Below, one piece after another: positions 7,510-15,848 of a stretch of 64,000 nucleotides of DNA. Origin of the DNA: an uncultured Roseburia sp. (lineage in GTDB: Bacteria > Bacillota > Clostridia > Lachnospirales > Lachnospiraceae). Under the pieces are notes generated by a model. It worked only from the letters and a program-made list of their open reading frames with translations. It was not told where the DNA came from and made no database searches. How positions within the stretch are numbered: position 1 is the first letter of the stretch; each line of letters starts with the position of its first letter. The position numbers and the translations under genes were made by a program. Location of the stretch: contig CANRSX010000020.1 in NCBI GenBank assembly GCA_947642555.1, forward strand, positions 1 to 64,000. Reading direction: 5' to 3'.

Positions 7510-9129
7510 ATGAGACTGGATCTTAAGGGAATAAAGGACAGGAAAAGCTGGGAGGAAAAAGGGTACCGGCTCCCGGCATATGAGATCGAAGCGATGAGAA
7601 AGGCGACGGCAGAGAGGCCGTACTGGGTTCATTTCGGCGCCGGAAATCTGTTTCGGGCATTTCATGCGAATATCGCGCAGCGAATGCTGGATCAGGGCAT
7701 TTTAAACCGCGGCGTGATTGTCGCGGAGGGGTTTGATTCTGAGATTATCCATAACATGTATGAGCCCTGCGATAATCTGGGGATTGTCGTGACGCTTCGG
7801 GCGGACGGAACGATGGAAAAGACGGTGACAGCCAGCGTGGCGGAGGCGGTCGCCATGGATGAAAAAGAGTCGGGCTCCTTCGACCGGCTGCGGGAAATCT
7901 TTCAGAAGGAATCCCTGCAGATGGCGACATTTACGATCACGGAAAAGGGCTACAGCCTGACCGGGAAAGACGGCGGCCTGCTGCCGGATGCGGCGGCGGA
8001 TTTCGCGGCGGGGCCCGGGCATCCGGTCAGCTATATGGGAAAGGTCACCTCCCTTTTATACGCACGTTTTCAGGCGGGCAGCCTGCCGCTTGCGATGGTC
8101 AGCACGGATAACTGCTCCCACAACGGCGATAAGCTGTTCGCGGCGGTCCGTGCTTTTGCGGATGCCTGGGTAAAAAACGGGAAAGCAGAGACTGGATTCC
8201 TTACATACGTAGAATCTGAGCGGGTTTCGTTTCCCTGGACGATGATCGACAAGATCACGCCGCGGCCGGATCAGAAGGTGGAGGAGGAGCTGTGCCGGGA
8301 CGGCGTGGAGGAGCTGTCTCCGGTCGTCACGTCAAAGCAGACGTATGTAGCGCCCTTTGTCAACGCGGAGGAGACGGAGTATCTGGTGGTCGAGGACGAT
8401 TTCCCGAACGGGCGCCCTGCGCTGGAGAAAGGCGGCGTCTTATTTGCCGGACGGGAAACGGTGGAGCAGGCGGAGAGAATGAAGGTGTGCACCTGTTTAA
8501 ATCCTCTGCATACCGCCCTTGCCGTCTTCGGCTGCCTGCTCGGGTATGAAAAGATCTCCGACGAGATGCAGGATGAGGAGCCGAAAAAACTGGCGGAGCG
8601 GATCGGCCGTGACGAGGGCCTGCCGGTGGTGACGGACCCGGGAATCCTGAACCCGGAAGAGTTTCTTGAGACGGTGCTTAAGGTGCGTCTGCCGAATCCG
8701 TTTCTGCCGGATACGCCGCAGCGCATCGCCACGGACACCTCCCAGAAGCTGGCGATCCGGTTCGGGGAGACGATAAAAGCGTATATAGCCAGTCAGAGAC
8801 TACAGGTGAAGGATCTGCGGATGATTCCGCTTGTCTTTGCCGGCTGGCTGCGCTATCTGATGGCGGTGGATGACCGGGGAGAGCCCTTTGCGTTAAGCCC
8901 GGATCCGCGGAAGGAGGAGCTCTGTCCGTATGTCGCCGGGTTTGATCTGAAGACGGGCGTGGATACCGCCGCGGCGAAGGAGGCGCTTCTTCCGGTGTTA
9001 AGGGATGAGACGATCTTTGGCGTCGATCTGTGGGACGCTGGACTGGCGGAAACGGTGGTCTCTTATTTCTCGGAGCTTGCGGCGGGACCGGGGGCGGTCC
9101 GGGCCACGCTGCGGAAATATATCCATTGA
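7510..9129 (+). CDS. uxuB: Mannitol dehydrogenase-family fructuronate reductase
   Basis: Polyol-specific long-chain dehydrogenase of 539 residues. By family and position it is the E. coli UxuB-type enzyme that reduces D-fructuronate to D-mannonate with NADH, feeding the adjacent mannonate dehydratase. N-terminal Rossmann region: WVHFGAGNLFRAFHA near residues 37-51. Catalytic-domain motifs: STDNCSHNGDK near residue 199 and CTCLNPLHTALAVFG near residue 321. ATG at 7510 follows AAAGGAGCTGAG. Last gene of the cluster; no clear terminator precedes the hisS promoter. Tagaturonate reductase or mannitol dehydrogenase activity is an alternative, but linkage to uxuA favours fructuronate. Confidence 0.85.
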   Translation: MRLDLKGIKDRKSWEEKGYRLPAYEIEAMRKATAERPYWVHFGAGNLFRAFHANIAQRMLDQGILNRGVIVAEGFDSEIIHNMYEPCDNLGIVVTLRADGTMEKTVTASVAEAVAMDEKESGSFDRLREIFQKESLQMATFTITEKGYSLTGKDGGLLPDAAADFAAGPGHPVSYMGKVTSLLYARFQAGSLPLAMVSTDNCSHNGDKLFAAVRAFADAWVKNGKAETGFLTYVESERVSFPWTMIDKITPRPDQKVEEELCRDGVEELSPVVTSKQTYVAPFVNAEETEYLVVEDDFPNGRPALEKGGVLFAGRETVEQAERMKVCTCLNPLHTALAVFGCLLGYEKISDEMQDEEPKKLAERIGRDEGLPVVTDPGILNPEEFLETVLKVRLPNPFLPDTPQRIATDTSQKLAIRFGETIKAYIASQRLQVKDLRMIPLVFAGWLRYLMAVDDRGEPFALSPDPRKEELCPYVAGFDLKTGVDTAAAKEALLPVLRDETIFGVDLWDAGLAETVVSYFSELAAGPGAVRATLRKYIH

Positions 9130-9138
9130 ATAATTTTT

Positions 9139-9167
9139 TTGACTTTGGAGGAAAAACGGATTATAAT
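9139..9167 (+). promoter_or_regulatory. sigma-A promoter for hisS-aspS
   Basis: TTGACT (9139-9144), 17-bp spacer, TATAAT (9162-9167), 55 bp before the hisS start. Confidence 0.8.
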
Positions 9168-9221
9168 GTCAAAAACCACCTAATGGATGGTGTGTGAATA
9201 CAGACTGGACGGAGGAGTGAG

Positions 9222-10508
9222 ATGGCATTGAGCAAAAAGCCGGTGAATGGCATGAAGGATATTCTGCCGGATGAGATGCAGATCCGGGATTATGTGCAGC
9301 AGGTGATTAAGGACACCTACCGCAGCTTCGGCTTCACGCCGATCGAGACGCCATGCATGGAGAATATTGCGAACCTGAGCAGTAAGCAGGGCGGCGAGAA
9401 CGAGAAGCTGATCTTTAAGGTGATGAAGCGCGGCGAGAAGTTAAAGATTGAGGAGGCGAAGACGGAGGAGGATCTGGCGGATTTCGGGATGCGCTACGAT
9501 CTGACGGTTCCTCTGGTGCGCTACTATGCGAATCATGTAAACGAGCTGCCCGCGCCCTTTAAGGCGCTGCAGATGGGCAATGTCTGGCGGGCTGACCGGC
9601 CCCAGCGCGGGCGGTACCGTCAGTTTATGCAGTGCGATATCGATATCATCGGGGAGCCCGGCAATCTCGCGGAGATCGAGCTGATCTTAGCGACGACCAC
9701 GACCATCGGGCGGCTGGGTTTTGAGAAGTTTGAGATCCGCATCAACGAGCGGCGGATTTTAAAGGCCATGGCGGCTTACAGCGGATTTGCGGAGGAAGAA
9801 TTCGACACAGTGTTTATTATCCTGGACAAGATGGACAAGATCGGCATGGACGGCGTGGCGGAGGAGCTGTTAAAGGAAGGCTACGCGAAGGAGTCGGTGG
9901 AGAAATATCTTGCCTTATTTGACGCCGTGGCAAAGGCGGACGACGGGATCCGTTATCTGGCAAAGGAGCTCTCCGGTTTTCTTGATCCGGAGGTGGAGCA
10001 GAATCTGCTGGAGATCATCACGAGCGTGGAGGGGGCGAAGACAGCGGATTTTCAGATGGTTTTCGACCCGACCCTGGTGCGCGGGATGAGCTATTATACG
10101 GGGACGATCTTTGAGATCGCGATGCCGGAGCTCGGTGCGGCCTGCGGGGGCGGCGGACGCTACGATAAGATGGTGGGCCGCTTTACCGGAAACGACGTCC
10201 CGGCCTGCGGGTTTTCTATCGGCTTTGAGCGGATCATCCTGCTTCTGATGGAGAGCGGGTTTACGATCCCAAAGCAGCCGGAAAAGGCGGCATACCTGAT
10301 TGAGAAAAATTACCCGGCGGATCAGCTCGCGGAGGTGATCGCGAAGGCCCAGGCGGAGCGCGCCGCGGGAAAGCAGGTGCTGGTGGTACGCATGAATAAG
10401 AATAAAAAGTTCCAGAAGGAAAAGCTTGCCGGCGAAGGATATACGACGTTTGAAGAATTTTACGCCGATAGAAAAGGGGACAATTATGATTCAGTCAAGA
10501 ACGCATAA
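9222..10508 (+). CDS. hisS: Histidyl-tRNA synthetase
   Basis: Class II aminoacyl-tRNA synthetase charging tRNA-His, 428 residues. Motif 1 lies in the region before TPIETPCMEN; motif 2 is MGNVWRADRPQRGRYRQF near residues 123-140; the histidine-specific signatures LVRGMSYYTGTIFE and GAACGGGGRYDKMVG lie near residues 284 and 305; motif 3 is GFSIGFERIILLL. The C-terminal anticodon-binding domain is short and ends in an acidic/lysine-rich tail. ATG at 9222 follows GGAGGAGTGAG. The 3' end overlaps aspS by 23 bp, so translation is probably coupled. Confidence 0.97.
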   Translation: MALSKKPVNGMKDILPDEMQIRDYVQQVIKDTYRSFGFTPIETPCMENIANLSSKQGGENEKLIFKVMKRGEKLKIEEAKTEEDLADFGMRYDLTVPLVRYYANHVNELPAPFKALQMGNVWRADRPQRGRYRQFMQCDIDIIGEPGNLAEIELILATTTTIGRLGFEKFEIRINERRILKAMAAYSGFAEEEFDTVFIILDKMDKIGMDGVAEELLKEGYAKESVEKYLALFDAVAKADDGIRYLAKELSGFLDPEVEQNLLEIITSVEGAKTADFQMVFDPTLVRGMSYYTGTIFEIAMPELGAACGGGGRYDKMVGRFTGNDVPACGFSIGFERIILLLMESGFTIPKQPEKAAYLIEKNYPADQLAEVIAKAQAERAAGKQVLVVRMNKNKKFQKEKLAGEGYTTFEEFYADRKGDNYDSVKNA

Positions 10509-12246
10509 CTGCGGGGAGCTGCGCCTCTCCGATGTGGGAAAACAGGTGACGATCACCGGGTGGTATGAGAACATCCGCAGGGTGAGTAAAAACTTAGGAT
10601 TTCTGATCCTCCGCGATTTTTACGGCACGACACAGGCCGTGATCGAGACGGAAGAGCTGATGGGTCAGATCGACGGGGTGAACAAGGAATCCACGCTGTC
10701 GGTGACCGGAACCGTGCGGGAGCGATCCAGCAAAAACCCGGATCTTCCCACCGGCGAGATCGAGGTCGTGCCGGAGAAGATTGAGGTGCTGGGAAAATGC
10801 ATCTACAACGCGCTGCCCTTTGAGATCAACCAGTCCTTAGAGGCCGATGAGAATACCAGGTTAAAATACCGCTACCTGGATCTGAGAAATCCGGTGGTGA
10901 AAAACCGCATGGTGTTAAGAAGCCGGATCGTCGCGGAGCTTCGGAACCGCATGAATGAGCAGGGATTTCTGGAGATCACGACGCCGATCTTAACCTGTTC
11001 GTCGCCGGAGGGGGCGCGCGATTATCTCGTGCCCGCAAGAAACCATCCGGGCAAATTTTACGCGCTTCCCCAGGCGCCGCAGCAGTTTAAGCAGATTTTG
11101 ATGGCCTCCGGCTTTGACCGGTATTTCCAGATCGCGCCCTGCTTCCGGGACGAGGATGCGAGGGCCGACCGGTCGCCGGGAGAGTTTTACCAGCTGGATA
11201 TGGAGATGGCCTTTGCCTCCCAGGAGGATGTGTTCTCCGTGGTCGAGGAGGTGCTGCCGCCGGTATTTGAAAAATACGGCGTGTATCCGGCCGCCTCGAA
11301 GGCCCCCTTTGTGCGGATTCCCTATCTGGAGGCAATGGAGAAATACGGGACGGACAAGCCGGATCTTCGGATTGACCTGACGCTTACCGACGCGACGGAG
11401 GCGCTTTGTGACTGCGGTTTCGGGCCCTTTGCGGGACAGACCGTAAAGGCGGTGGTCGTGAACGGCTTTGCGGCGTCGAGGAAGGTGATCGACGGGATCT
11501 GCGCCGAGACCGAGGTGCAGACCGCGAACAAGGCCTACTGGTTCCGGCTGGACGATAAGGGAGAGTTTGTCGGCGGCATCTCAAAATTTTTACAGGAGAG
11601 AAAAGAGCAGGTGATCGCAGCCCTTGACCTTCATCCGGGGGATTTCGTCGGGCTTGCGGCCGGCACAAAGCAGGCGGCCCAGAAGACGGCCGGCGTGCTG
11701 CGAAAGCTCTTAGGCGCTGCGGACGAGAAGCATATGAAAAAGGACTGCTATGAATTCTGCTGGATTGTGGATTTCCCGATGTATGAGATTGGCGAGGAGT
11801 CCGGTGAGCTGGAATTCTGCCACAATCCGTTTTCCATGCCCCAGGGCGGGATGCGGGCGTTAAAGGAGCAGGATCCGCTCTCGATCCTGGCGTACCAGTA
11901 TGACCTGGTGTGCAACGGCGTGGAGCTCTCCTCCGGCGCGGTGCGTAACCACGATCCGGAGATTATGATCCGTGCCTTTGAGCTGGTGGGGCTCGGGGAG
12001 GAGGACGTGAAGGCGAAGTTCCCGGCCATGTACAATGCGTTCTGTTACGGAGCGCCGCCCCACGCGGGGATCGCGCCCGGCGTGGACCGCATGATCATGC
12101 TGATCTGCGGGGAGGAGAGCATCCGTGAGATCATCCCGTTCCCGATGAACAAAAACGCCATGGACGTCATGATGGGCGCGCCCGCGACAGTGGAGCAGCG
12201 GCAGCTTGACGACGTGCATATCCGGATCTGTATGCCGGAAGAATAA
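10486..12246 (+). CDS. aspS: Aspartyl-tRNA synthetase
   Basis: Class II synthetase charging tRNA-Asp, 586 residues, the normal bacterial length. N-terminal OB-fold anticodon-binding domain (GWYENIRRVSKNLGFLILRD), then the catalytic domain with TPILTCSSPEGARDYLVPAR, QAPQQFKQILMASGFDRYFQ, motif 2 CFRDEDARADRSPGEF, the bacterial GAD insert around residues 280-420, and motif 3 GIAPGVDRMIMLI. ATG at 10486 follows AAAAGGGGA and lies within the last codons of hisS. Followed by a strong terminator. Confidence 0.97.
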   Translation: MIQSRTHNCGELRLSDVGKQVTITGWYENIRRVSKNLGFLILRDFYGTTQAVIETEELMGQIDGVNKESTLSVTGTVRERSSKNPDLPTGEIEVVPEKIEVLGKCIYNALPFEINQSLEADENTRLKYRYLDLRNPVVKNRMVLRSRIVAELRNRMNEQGFLEITTPILTCSSPEGARDYLVPARNHPGKFYALPQAPQQFKQILMASGFDRYFQIAPCFRDEDARADRSPGEFYQLDMEMAFASQEDVFSVVEEVLPPVFEKYGVYPAASKAPFVRIPYLEAMEKYGTDKPDLRIDLTLTDATEALCDCGFGPFAGQTVKAVVVNGFAASRKVIDGICAETEVQTANKAYWFRLDDKGEFVGGISKFLQERKEQVIAALDLHPGDFVGLAAGTKQAAQKTAGVLRKLLGAADEKHMKKDCYEFCWIVDFPMYEIGEESGELEFCHNPFSMPQGGMRALKEQDPLSILAYQYDLVCNGVELSSGAVRNHDPEIMIRAFELVGLGEEDVKAKFPAMYNAFCYGAPPHAGIAPGVDRMIMLICGEESIREIIPFPMNKNAMDVMMGAPATVEQRQLDDVHIRICMPEE

Positions 12247-12252
12247 GATGGA

Positions 12253-12300
12253 AAAACAGCTGTCCTGCCGGCTTCTGGCTGCCAGGGCAGCTGTTTTTTT
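12253..12300 (+). terminator. Rho-independent terminator after aspS
   Basis: AAAACAGCTG and CAGCTGTTTTTTT form the outer stem, with TCCTGCC/GGCAG-type pairing inside, followed by seven or more T. Confidence 0.85.
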
Positions 12301-12305
12301 AATAC

Positions 12306-12320
12306 ACAGTTGACAACTGT
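12306..12320. promoter_or_regulatory. Palindromic operator overlapping the ytrA-like promoter
   Basis: ACAGTTG-A-CAACTGT is a perfect 7-1-7 inverted repeat. It contains the whole -35 hexamer TTGACA (12310-12315) of the promoter for the GntR gene, so occupancy would block RNA polymerase. Autoregulation by the YtrA-type regulator is the simplest reading. Confidence 0.6.
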
Positions 12321-12338
12321 TTCTCTCTGTTATATACT
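12310..12338 (+). promoter_or_regulatory. sigma-A promoter of the GntR-ABC operon
   Basis: Consensus TTGACA (12310-12315), 17-bp spacer, TATACT (12333-12338). Confidence 0.85.
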
Positions 12339-12419
12339 GTTTATCACAGGGGAGGGAAACTCCGGAATTTCTGTCCCCTGGCGGGAAATCTACATAATGC
12401 GCAGATGTGGAGGAATATG

Positions 12420-12800
12420 ATGAAAATTATGATCAATCACTCGTCCATGCAGCCCATCTACGAACAGATCATGGATCAGGTAAAACGGCAGATCCTGATG
12501 GGGGAGGCGGCAGAGGGAGAGGCCCTGCCGAGCGTCCGCGTCCTGGCGAAGGAGCTTCGGATCAGCGCCTTAACGGTCAAAAAGGCATACGACCAGCTGG
12601 AGGAGGACGGCCTGATCGCCACGGTGCACGGCAAGGGGAGCTTTATCCTGGCTGCGAACGACTCGCTGATGGCCGAGGAGGGCAGGCGGGAGACGGAGCG
12701 CTGCATGGAACAGGCGGTGAGAAAGGGAAGAGCCTGCGGCATGAGCGACGGGGAACTGCTTGAGCTGCTTGAGCTGCTGCTGGAGGAGCCGGGGCCGTAG
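12420..12800 (+). CDS. GntR-family regulator, YtrA subfamily
   Basis: Short (126-residue) repressor with an N-terminal winged helix: PIYEQIMDQVKRQI, then SVRVLAKELRISALTVKKAY and LEEDGLIATVHGKGSF. The C-terminal tail of about 45 residues lacks a large effector domain, which defines the YtrA subfamily; these usually repress the ABC transporter genes they precede. Of the close ATG codons at 12417, 12420 and 12429, 12420 has the best spacing from GGAGG at 12409. The operator palindrome on its own promoter and the ABC genes 12 bp downstream fit a ytrA-ytrB-ytrC-like unit induced by cell-envelope stress; the inducer is not visible. Confidence 0.9.
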   Translation: MKIMINHSSMQPIYEQIMDQVKRQILMGEAAEGEALPSVRVLAKELRISALTVKKAYDQLEEDGLIATVHGKGSFILAANDSLMAEEGRRETERCMEQAVRKGRACGMSDGELLELLELLLEEPGP

Positions 12801-12812
12801 TTAGGAGGAAAA

Positions 12813-13664
12813 ATGTTACGTTTACAATCAGTCAGAAAACATTATGACACGTTTGATCTCGACTGTTCCCTGGAGGTGAAGCCGGGGATGATCACCGGTT
12901 TCATCGGTGCGAACGGAGCCGGGAAGAGCACGACCTTTAAGGCCATACTGAATCTGATCCGGATCGATGGCGGTGAGATCACGGTCTTTGGAAAGCCGCA
13001 CACACAGATCACGGCGAAGGACAGGGAAATGATCGGCGTGGTGCTCTCGGATTCCGGGTTCAGCGGATATCTGACCGTGAATGATGTGGCCGCCGTGATG
13101 CGGCAGATGTACCCGCTGTTTGACCGGGCGGACTTTATGGAGCGCTGCCGTCAGTTCGGGATCCCGGAAAAGAAAAAGATAAAGGAATTTTCCACCGGAA
13201 TGCGCGCAAAGCTAAAGCTGATCGCGGCGATGTCCCACGGCGCAAGACTGCTGGTCTTAGATGAGCCGACGTCCGGGCTTGATGTGGCGGCCAGGGAGGA
13301 GCTGCTCGCGCTGCTGCAGGACTACTTAGAGGAGCAGGAGGAGCGATCGGTCCTGATCAGCTCGCACATCTCAGGCGATCTCGAAAAATTCTGCGACGAT
13401 ATTTATATGATCAGTGACGGGAAGACGATTCTGCACGAGGAGACCGGAGTCCTTCTGGATGAGTACGGGATTTTAAAGGTGGATGAGACGCAGTATCACG
13501 CGCTTGACCAGACATATTTTAAGTGGCGGAGAAAAGAAAGCTTCGGCTACAGCGTCCTGACGGATCAGAGAAGCTTTTATCTGGAAAATTATCCGGACGT
13601 GGTGACAGAAAAGAGCGGGATCGACGATATCCTGCTGATGGCGATAAAGGGGGAACGGTTATGA
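12813..13664 (+). CDS. ABC transporter ATP-binding protein (YtrB-like)
   Basis: ATPase of 283 residues for an export-type ABC-2 transporter. Walker A GANGAGKST near residues 33-41, signature FSTGMRAKLKL near residue 128, Walker B LLVLDEPTSGLD near residue 148, and the H-loop SSHISGD near residue 186 are all intact, so it should hydrolyse ATP. ATG at 12813 follows TTAGGAGGAAAA. It shares an ATGA overlap with the permease gene, showing translational coupling. Substrate unknown; the YtrA-type regulator suggests an antibiotic- or envelope-stress-related exporter. Confidence 0.93.
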   Translation: MLRLQSVRKHYDTFDLDCSLEVKPGMITGFIGANGAGKSTTFKAILNLIRIDGGEITVFGKPHTQITAKDREMIGVVLSDSGFSGYLTVNDVAAVMRQMYPLFDRADFMERCRQFGIPEKKKIKEFSTGMRAKLKLIAAMSHGARLLVLDEPTSGLDVAAREELLALLQDYLEEQEERSVLISSHISGDLEKFCDDIYMISDGKTILHEETGVLLDEYGILKVDETQYHALDQTYFKWRRKESFGYSVLTDQRSFYLENYPDVVTEKSGIDDILLMAIKGERL

Positions 13665-14314
13665 GAGGAATGCTGGTAAAGGATTTCAGGCTGCTGCTGA
13701 TGCAGAAGCAGTTTTTCGTCGTGATCGTGGCGGTTTCGGTTTTTATGATCGCGTCAGGACAGAATACATCATTTATCGTCACGTATTGCACGGCGATGGG
13801 AATGTTTTTCTCCGTGAGCTCGATCGCCTATGATGAATTTGAAAACGGCTATGCGTTCCTGTTTACGCTTCCGGTCAGCCGCAGGGGGTATGTCGCCGAA
13901 AAATATCTGTTCGGGATCCTGTGCACCGGAATTACCTGGCTTCTTTCGGTCGTATGCTGCGGGATTTATGAACAGATCGTACGTCCGGCGTCTGATCCTG
14001 CGGAGCAGGTGCTGATTACGGCGATCAGCGGTCTGGTGCTGTTTGTTCCCCTTGCCGTCATGATCCCGTTTCGTCTGAAATTCGGTGCTGACCGGGGCAG
14101 AATTGTGATGATGATCGTTACTGCGCTGCTGTTCGGCCTGATTTTTCTGGTCGCAAAAGCCGCGGACAGCTTCCCGGTGTTAAAGCAGGCTGTGAGAGCG
14201 GTAAACGGACTTAGCGGTCCCGCGCTGTCCGGCGTCGCTTTTGTGTTCGCTGTGCTGGCAATGGGAATTTCTGCCTTTGTGAGCATCCATATTGTTGAAA
14301 AAAAGCAGTTTTAA
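13661..14314 (+). CDS. ABC-2 type permease protein
   Basis: Integral membrane protein of 217 residues with about six hydrophobic segments, for example around FFVVIVAVSVFMIASG, LFGILCTGITWLLSVVC, LITAISGLVLFVPLAVMI, IVMMIVTALLFGLIFLVA and GVAFVFAVLAMGISAFV. The start MRGMLVKDFRLL is typical of this family. The ATG at 13661 overlaps the stop of the ATPase gene (ATGA). It is the membrane partner of the preceding ATPase. No terminator is visible before the next promoter. Confidence 0.88.
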   Translation: MRGMLVKDFRLLLMQKQFFVVIVAVSVFMIASGQNTSFIVTYCTAMGMFFSVSSIAYDEFENGYAFLFTLPVSRRGYVAEKYLFGILCTGITWLLSVVCCGIYEQIVRPASDPAEQVLITAISGLVLFVPLAVMIPFRLKFGADRGRIVMMIVTALLFGLIFLVAKAADSFPVLKQAVRAVNGLSGPALSGVAFVFAVLAMGISAFVSIHIVEKKQF

Positions 14315-14368
14315 GGACGAATTTCCATATATTTATCGATTTTCCGGCATTTTACGCGGGTTTAAGGC

Positions 14369-14397
14369 TTTACAAATTCCGAAAAACATAGGATAAT
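14369..14397 (+). promoter_or_regulatory. Promoter for the mecA-like gene
   Basis: TTTACA (14369-14374), 17-bp spacer, GATAAT (14392-14397), 80 bp upstream of the start. Confidence 0.6.
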
Positions 14398-14476
14398 GTA
14401 AACGATAACATGATGTGTACAGGAGGCATGGCCAGAACTGCCGGCCGCCGTGCAGATGCTTGGGTGAGGATTACAT

Positions 14477-15130
14477 ATGGAAATCAGACGAATTGGAGAA
14501 AATCAGATCAGATGTGCCCTGACGGAGGATGAGATTCACAGCCTGGGATTTGATATCGATGAGATTATCGCGAACAGCGAGACGACCCAGCAGTTTATGC
14601 GCGTGGTGCTCGGACTTGTCGAGGAGCATGAGGATATCGATATGGAAAATATTTCCCCGATGGTGAAGGCGGAGCTGCTGCAGAATCACAGCATGGCGAT
14701 CACCTTTGGCGGAGATTCGGAGCTCTCGTTTAAGAATCTGATGAATACGGTGAGCCATATCATGAGCCAGATGGAGTCGGGCAGGTTAGAGGAGCTGAAG
14801 CGAAAGGAAGCGGACGCCGCAAAAGCGGACAGGAAGGCGGAGGCCATGGTCTGTGCGCTGTGCTTTGTCTCTCTCGACGCCATGGCCAGGATGAGCCGCG
14901 TGTGTTTTCCGGGCAGGGCGCCGGTGAGCAGCATTTACAAGCTGGAGGCGCGCTATTACCTGGTGCTCGATTTTACCGGATTCACCAAGGACGAGATGCG
15001 CCCGTTCGCGTTCGGCACGGTAGAGTACGATGACGGACACTGCTCCGATCCGGCGCAGATCGCGCATATCAGGGAGCACGGCAGCTGTATCGTGAAGGAC
15101 GGAGCCATTGATCTGTTACAGCAGTTGTAG
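14477..15130 (+). CDS. mecA: MecA-type adaptor protein
   Basis: 217 residues resembling MecA, the adaptor that delivers proteins to the ClpC-ClpP protease in Firmicutes. The N-terminal domain reads MEIRRIGENQIRCALTEDEI, with GFDIDEIIANSETTQQFM matching the substrate-binding half. The C-terminal domain from about residue 125 (MVCALCFVSLDAMA to YYLVLDF) matches the ClpC-binding half. The acidic-charged linker around residues 95-118 is expected. ATG at 14477 with GGTGAGG upstream. Monocistronic, with its own promoter. Targets in this organism are unknown; competence, sporulation or envelope regulators are known clients elsewhere. Confidence 0.85.
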   Translation: MEIRRIGENQIRCALTEDEIHSLGFDIDEIIANSETTQQFMRVVLGLVEEHEDIDMENISPMVKAELLQNHSMAITFGGDSELSFKNLMNTVSHIMSQMESGRLEELKRKEADAAKADRKAEAMVCALCFVSLDAMARMSRVCFPGRAPVSSIYKLEARYYLVLDFTGFTKDEMRPFAFGTVEYDDGHCSDPAQIAHIREHGSCIVKDGAIDLLQQL

Positions 15131-15214
15131 CTATAGCATAGAAGAGCCCGTTTGTAAATAGCGAGTCTTCTTAAAAAACACTGCCAAAATCTGGTGAAAT
15201 TGCCGAACAAGTTT

Positions 15215-15245
15215 TTGCCCTATTTTCCACAAGATATGCTATGAT
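15215..15245 (+). promoter_or_regulatory. Possible promoter for the structured leader
   Basis: TTGCCC (15215-15220) and TATGAT (15240-15245), spacer 19 bp, a suboptimal length. The predicted start point near 15252 falls at the first base of the outer stem of the possible RNA structure. Confidence 0.4.
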
Positions 15246-15251
15246 AGTTGA

Positions 15252-15345
15252 GGTGCGTGTACAAGATCTATGACTACGGGGGTCGTGACAGGAGTGCGTC
15301 TCTGAGATTGCGCTTTTGGGAGAAGGCCCCGGTCGGTACGCAAAA
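15252..15345 (+). ncRNA. Possible structured RNA or leader upstream of a small ORF
   Basis: The outer stem TGCGT (15254-15258) pairs with ACGCA (15338-15342), and an inner stem GGGGTC (15279-15284) pairs with GGCCCC (15325-15330), allowing one T-G wobble. A predicted promoter would start transcription at the outer stem. It matches no riboswitch class confidently; a GGGTCGTGACAGG stretch recalls the 5' half of the ZTP/pfl motif, but the 3' half is missing. It could be a leader of the small ORF at 15372 or a stand-alone RNA. Confidence 0.35.
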
Positions 15346-15371
15346 AACCTGTGTGGAGGGCAGAAAGCAAC

Positions 15372-15554
15372 ATGAGCAGAGAACAGATATGGGAACTTGA
15401 GGAGAACAAACGCAGTCTGCTGCGCCAGGCATATCGGATGAAACAGGAATGTCCGCATATGTCACCGGTCGGACTTGAGTACGAGATGTACGGAGCGATC
15501 ATGGCGGAGGTGCAGGAGATTACGGCCAGGCTGGATGATTTTGCAGGGATATAG
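15372..15554 (+). CDS. Small hypothetical protein
   Basis: A 60-residue, mostly helical, charged ORF (MSREQIWELEENKRSLL to ITARLDDFAGI) not recognised as a known family. It resembles short helical regulatory or scaffold peptides with a heptad-like pattern. The nearest Shine-Dalgarno, GGAGG at 15354, is about 13 bp from the ATG at 15372; a GTG at 15351 in frame overlaps that site and is less likely. It follows the possible structured RNA and ends 48 bp before a strong terminator, supporting a real transcription unit. No function is proposed. Confidence 0.5.
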   Translation: MSREQIWELEENKRSLLRQAYRMKQECPHMSPVGLEYEMYGAIMAEVQEITARLDDFAGI

Positions 15555-15601
15555 CCATATAAGCCCATAGCTGTACAGCAGATAGAGAAAAGAATGAGGA
15601 G

Positions 15602-15651
15602 CTCCGGCTTCTCCGGTGTAAAAGCTGCCGGGGAAGCCGGAGATTTTTATT
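15602..15651 (+). terminator. Strong Rho-independent terminator
   Basis: CTCCGGCTTC (15602-15611) pairs perfectly with GAAGCCGGAG (15633-15642), followed by ATTTTTATTT. Confidence 0.85.
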
Positions 15652-15656
15652 TAAGA

Positions 15657-15820
15657 AAAAAGTTCAGCCCGCGCCATTCGCAAAATCGTGCCCCGCGGCA
15701 CTCTCCGTCGCTTCGCGACTCATTTTTGCTCATAATCGGGCGCTCCGCTCATGGTTCACAGAATGTGCTCATTCATGCGAGCATGATTCGCCCATTTTGT
15801 GAACCATGGCTGAACTTTTT
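15657..15820. repeat. Palindromic intergenic element, long form
   Basis: 164-bp non-coding block bounded by a perfect 13-bp terminal inverted repeat, AAAAAGTTCAGCC and GGCTGAACTTTTT. Inside, a 16-bp stem (CATGGTTCACAGAATG against CATTTTGTGAACCATG, one mismatch) forms a hairpin on the right half. Its outer segment GCCCGCGCCATTCGCAA also occurs, inverted, in the 45-bp element at 27925-27969. No ORF inside. It resembles a MITE- or REP-like non-autonomous element. Confidence 0.7.
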
Positions 15821-15846
15821 GACGAAAATGTGGTAAACTATATAAA
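15819..15846 (+). promoter_or_regulatory. Promoter for the PPK2 gene, partly inside the repeat
   Basis: TTGACG (15819-15824), 16-bp spacer, TATAAA (15841-15846). The first two T of the -35 are the last bases of the palindromic element. Confidence 0.55.
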
Positions 15847-15848
15847 AA

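Noticed and set aside
15279-15342. ZTP (pfl) riboswitch
   Set aside because: Only a GGGTCGTGAC-like 5' segment matches; the conserved 3' CCGCCTGGGC-type segment is missing and the downstream ORF is not purine- or folate-related.
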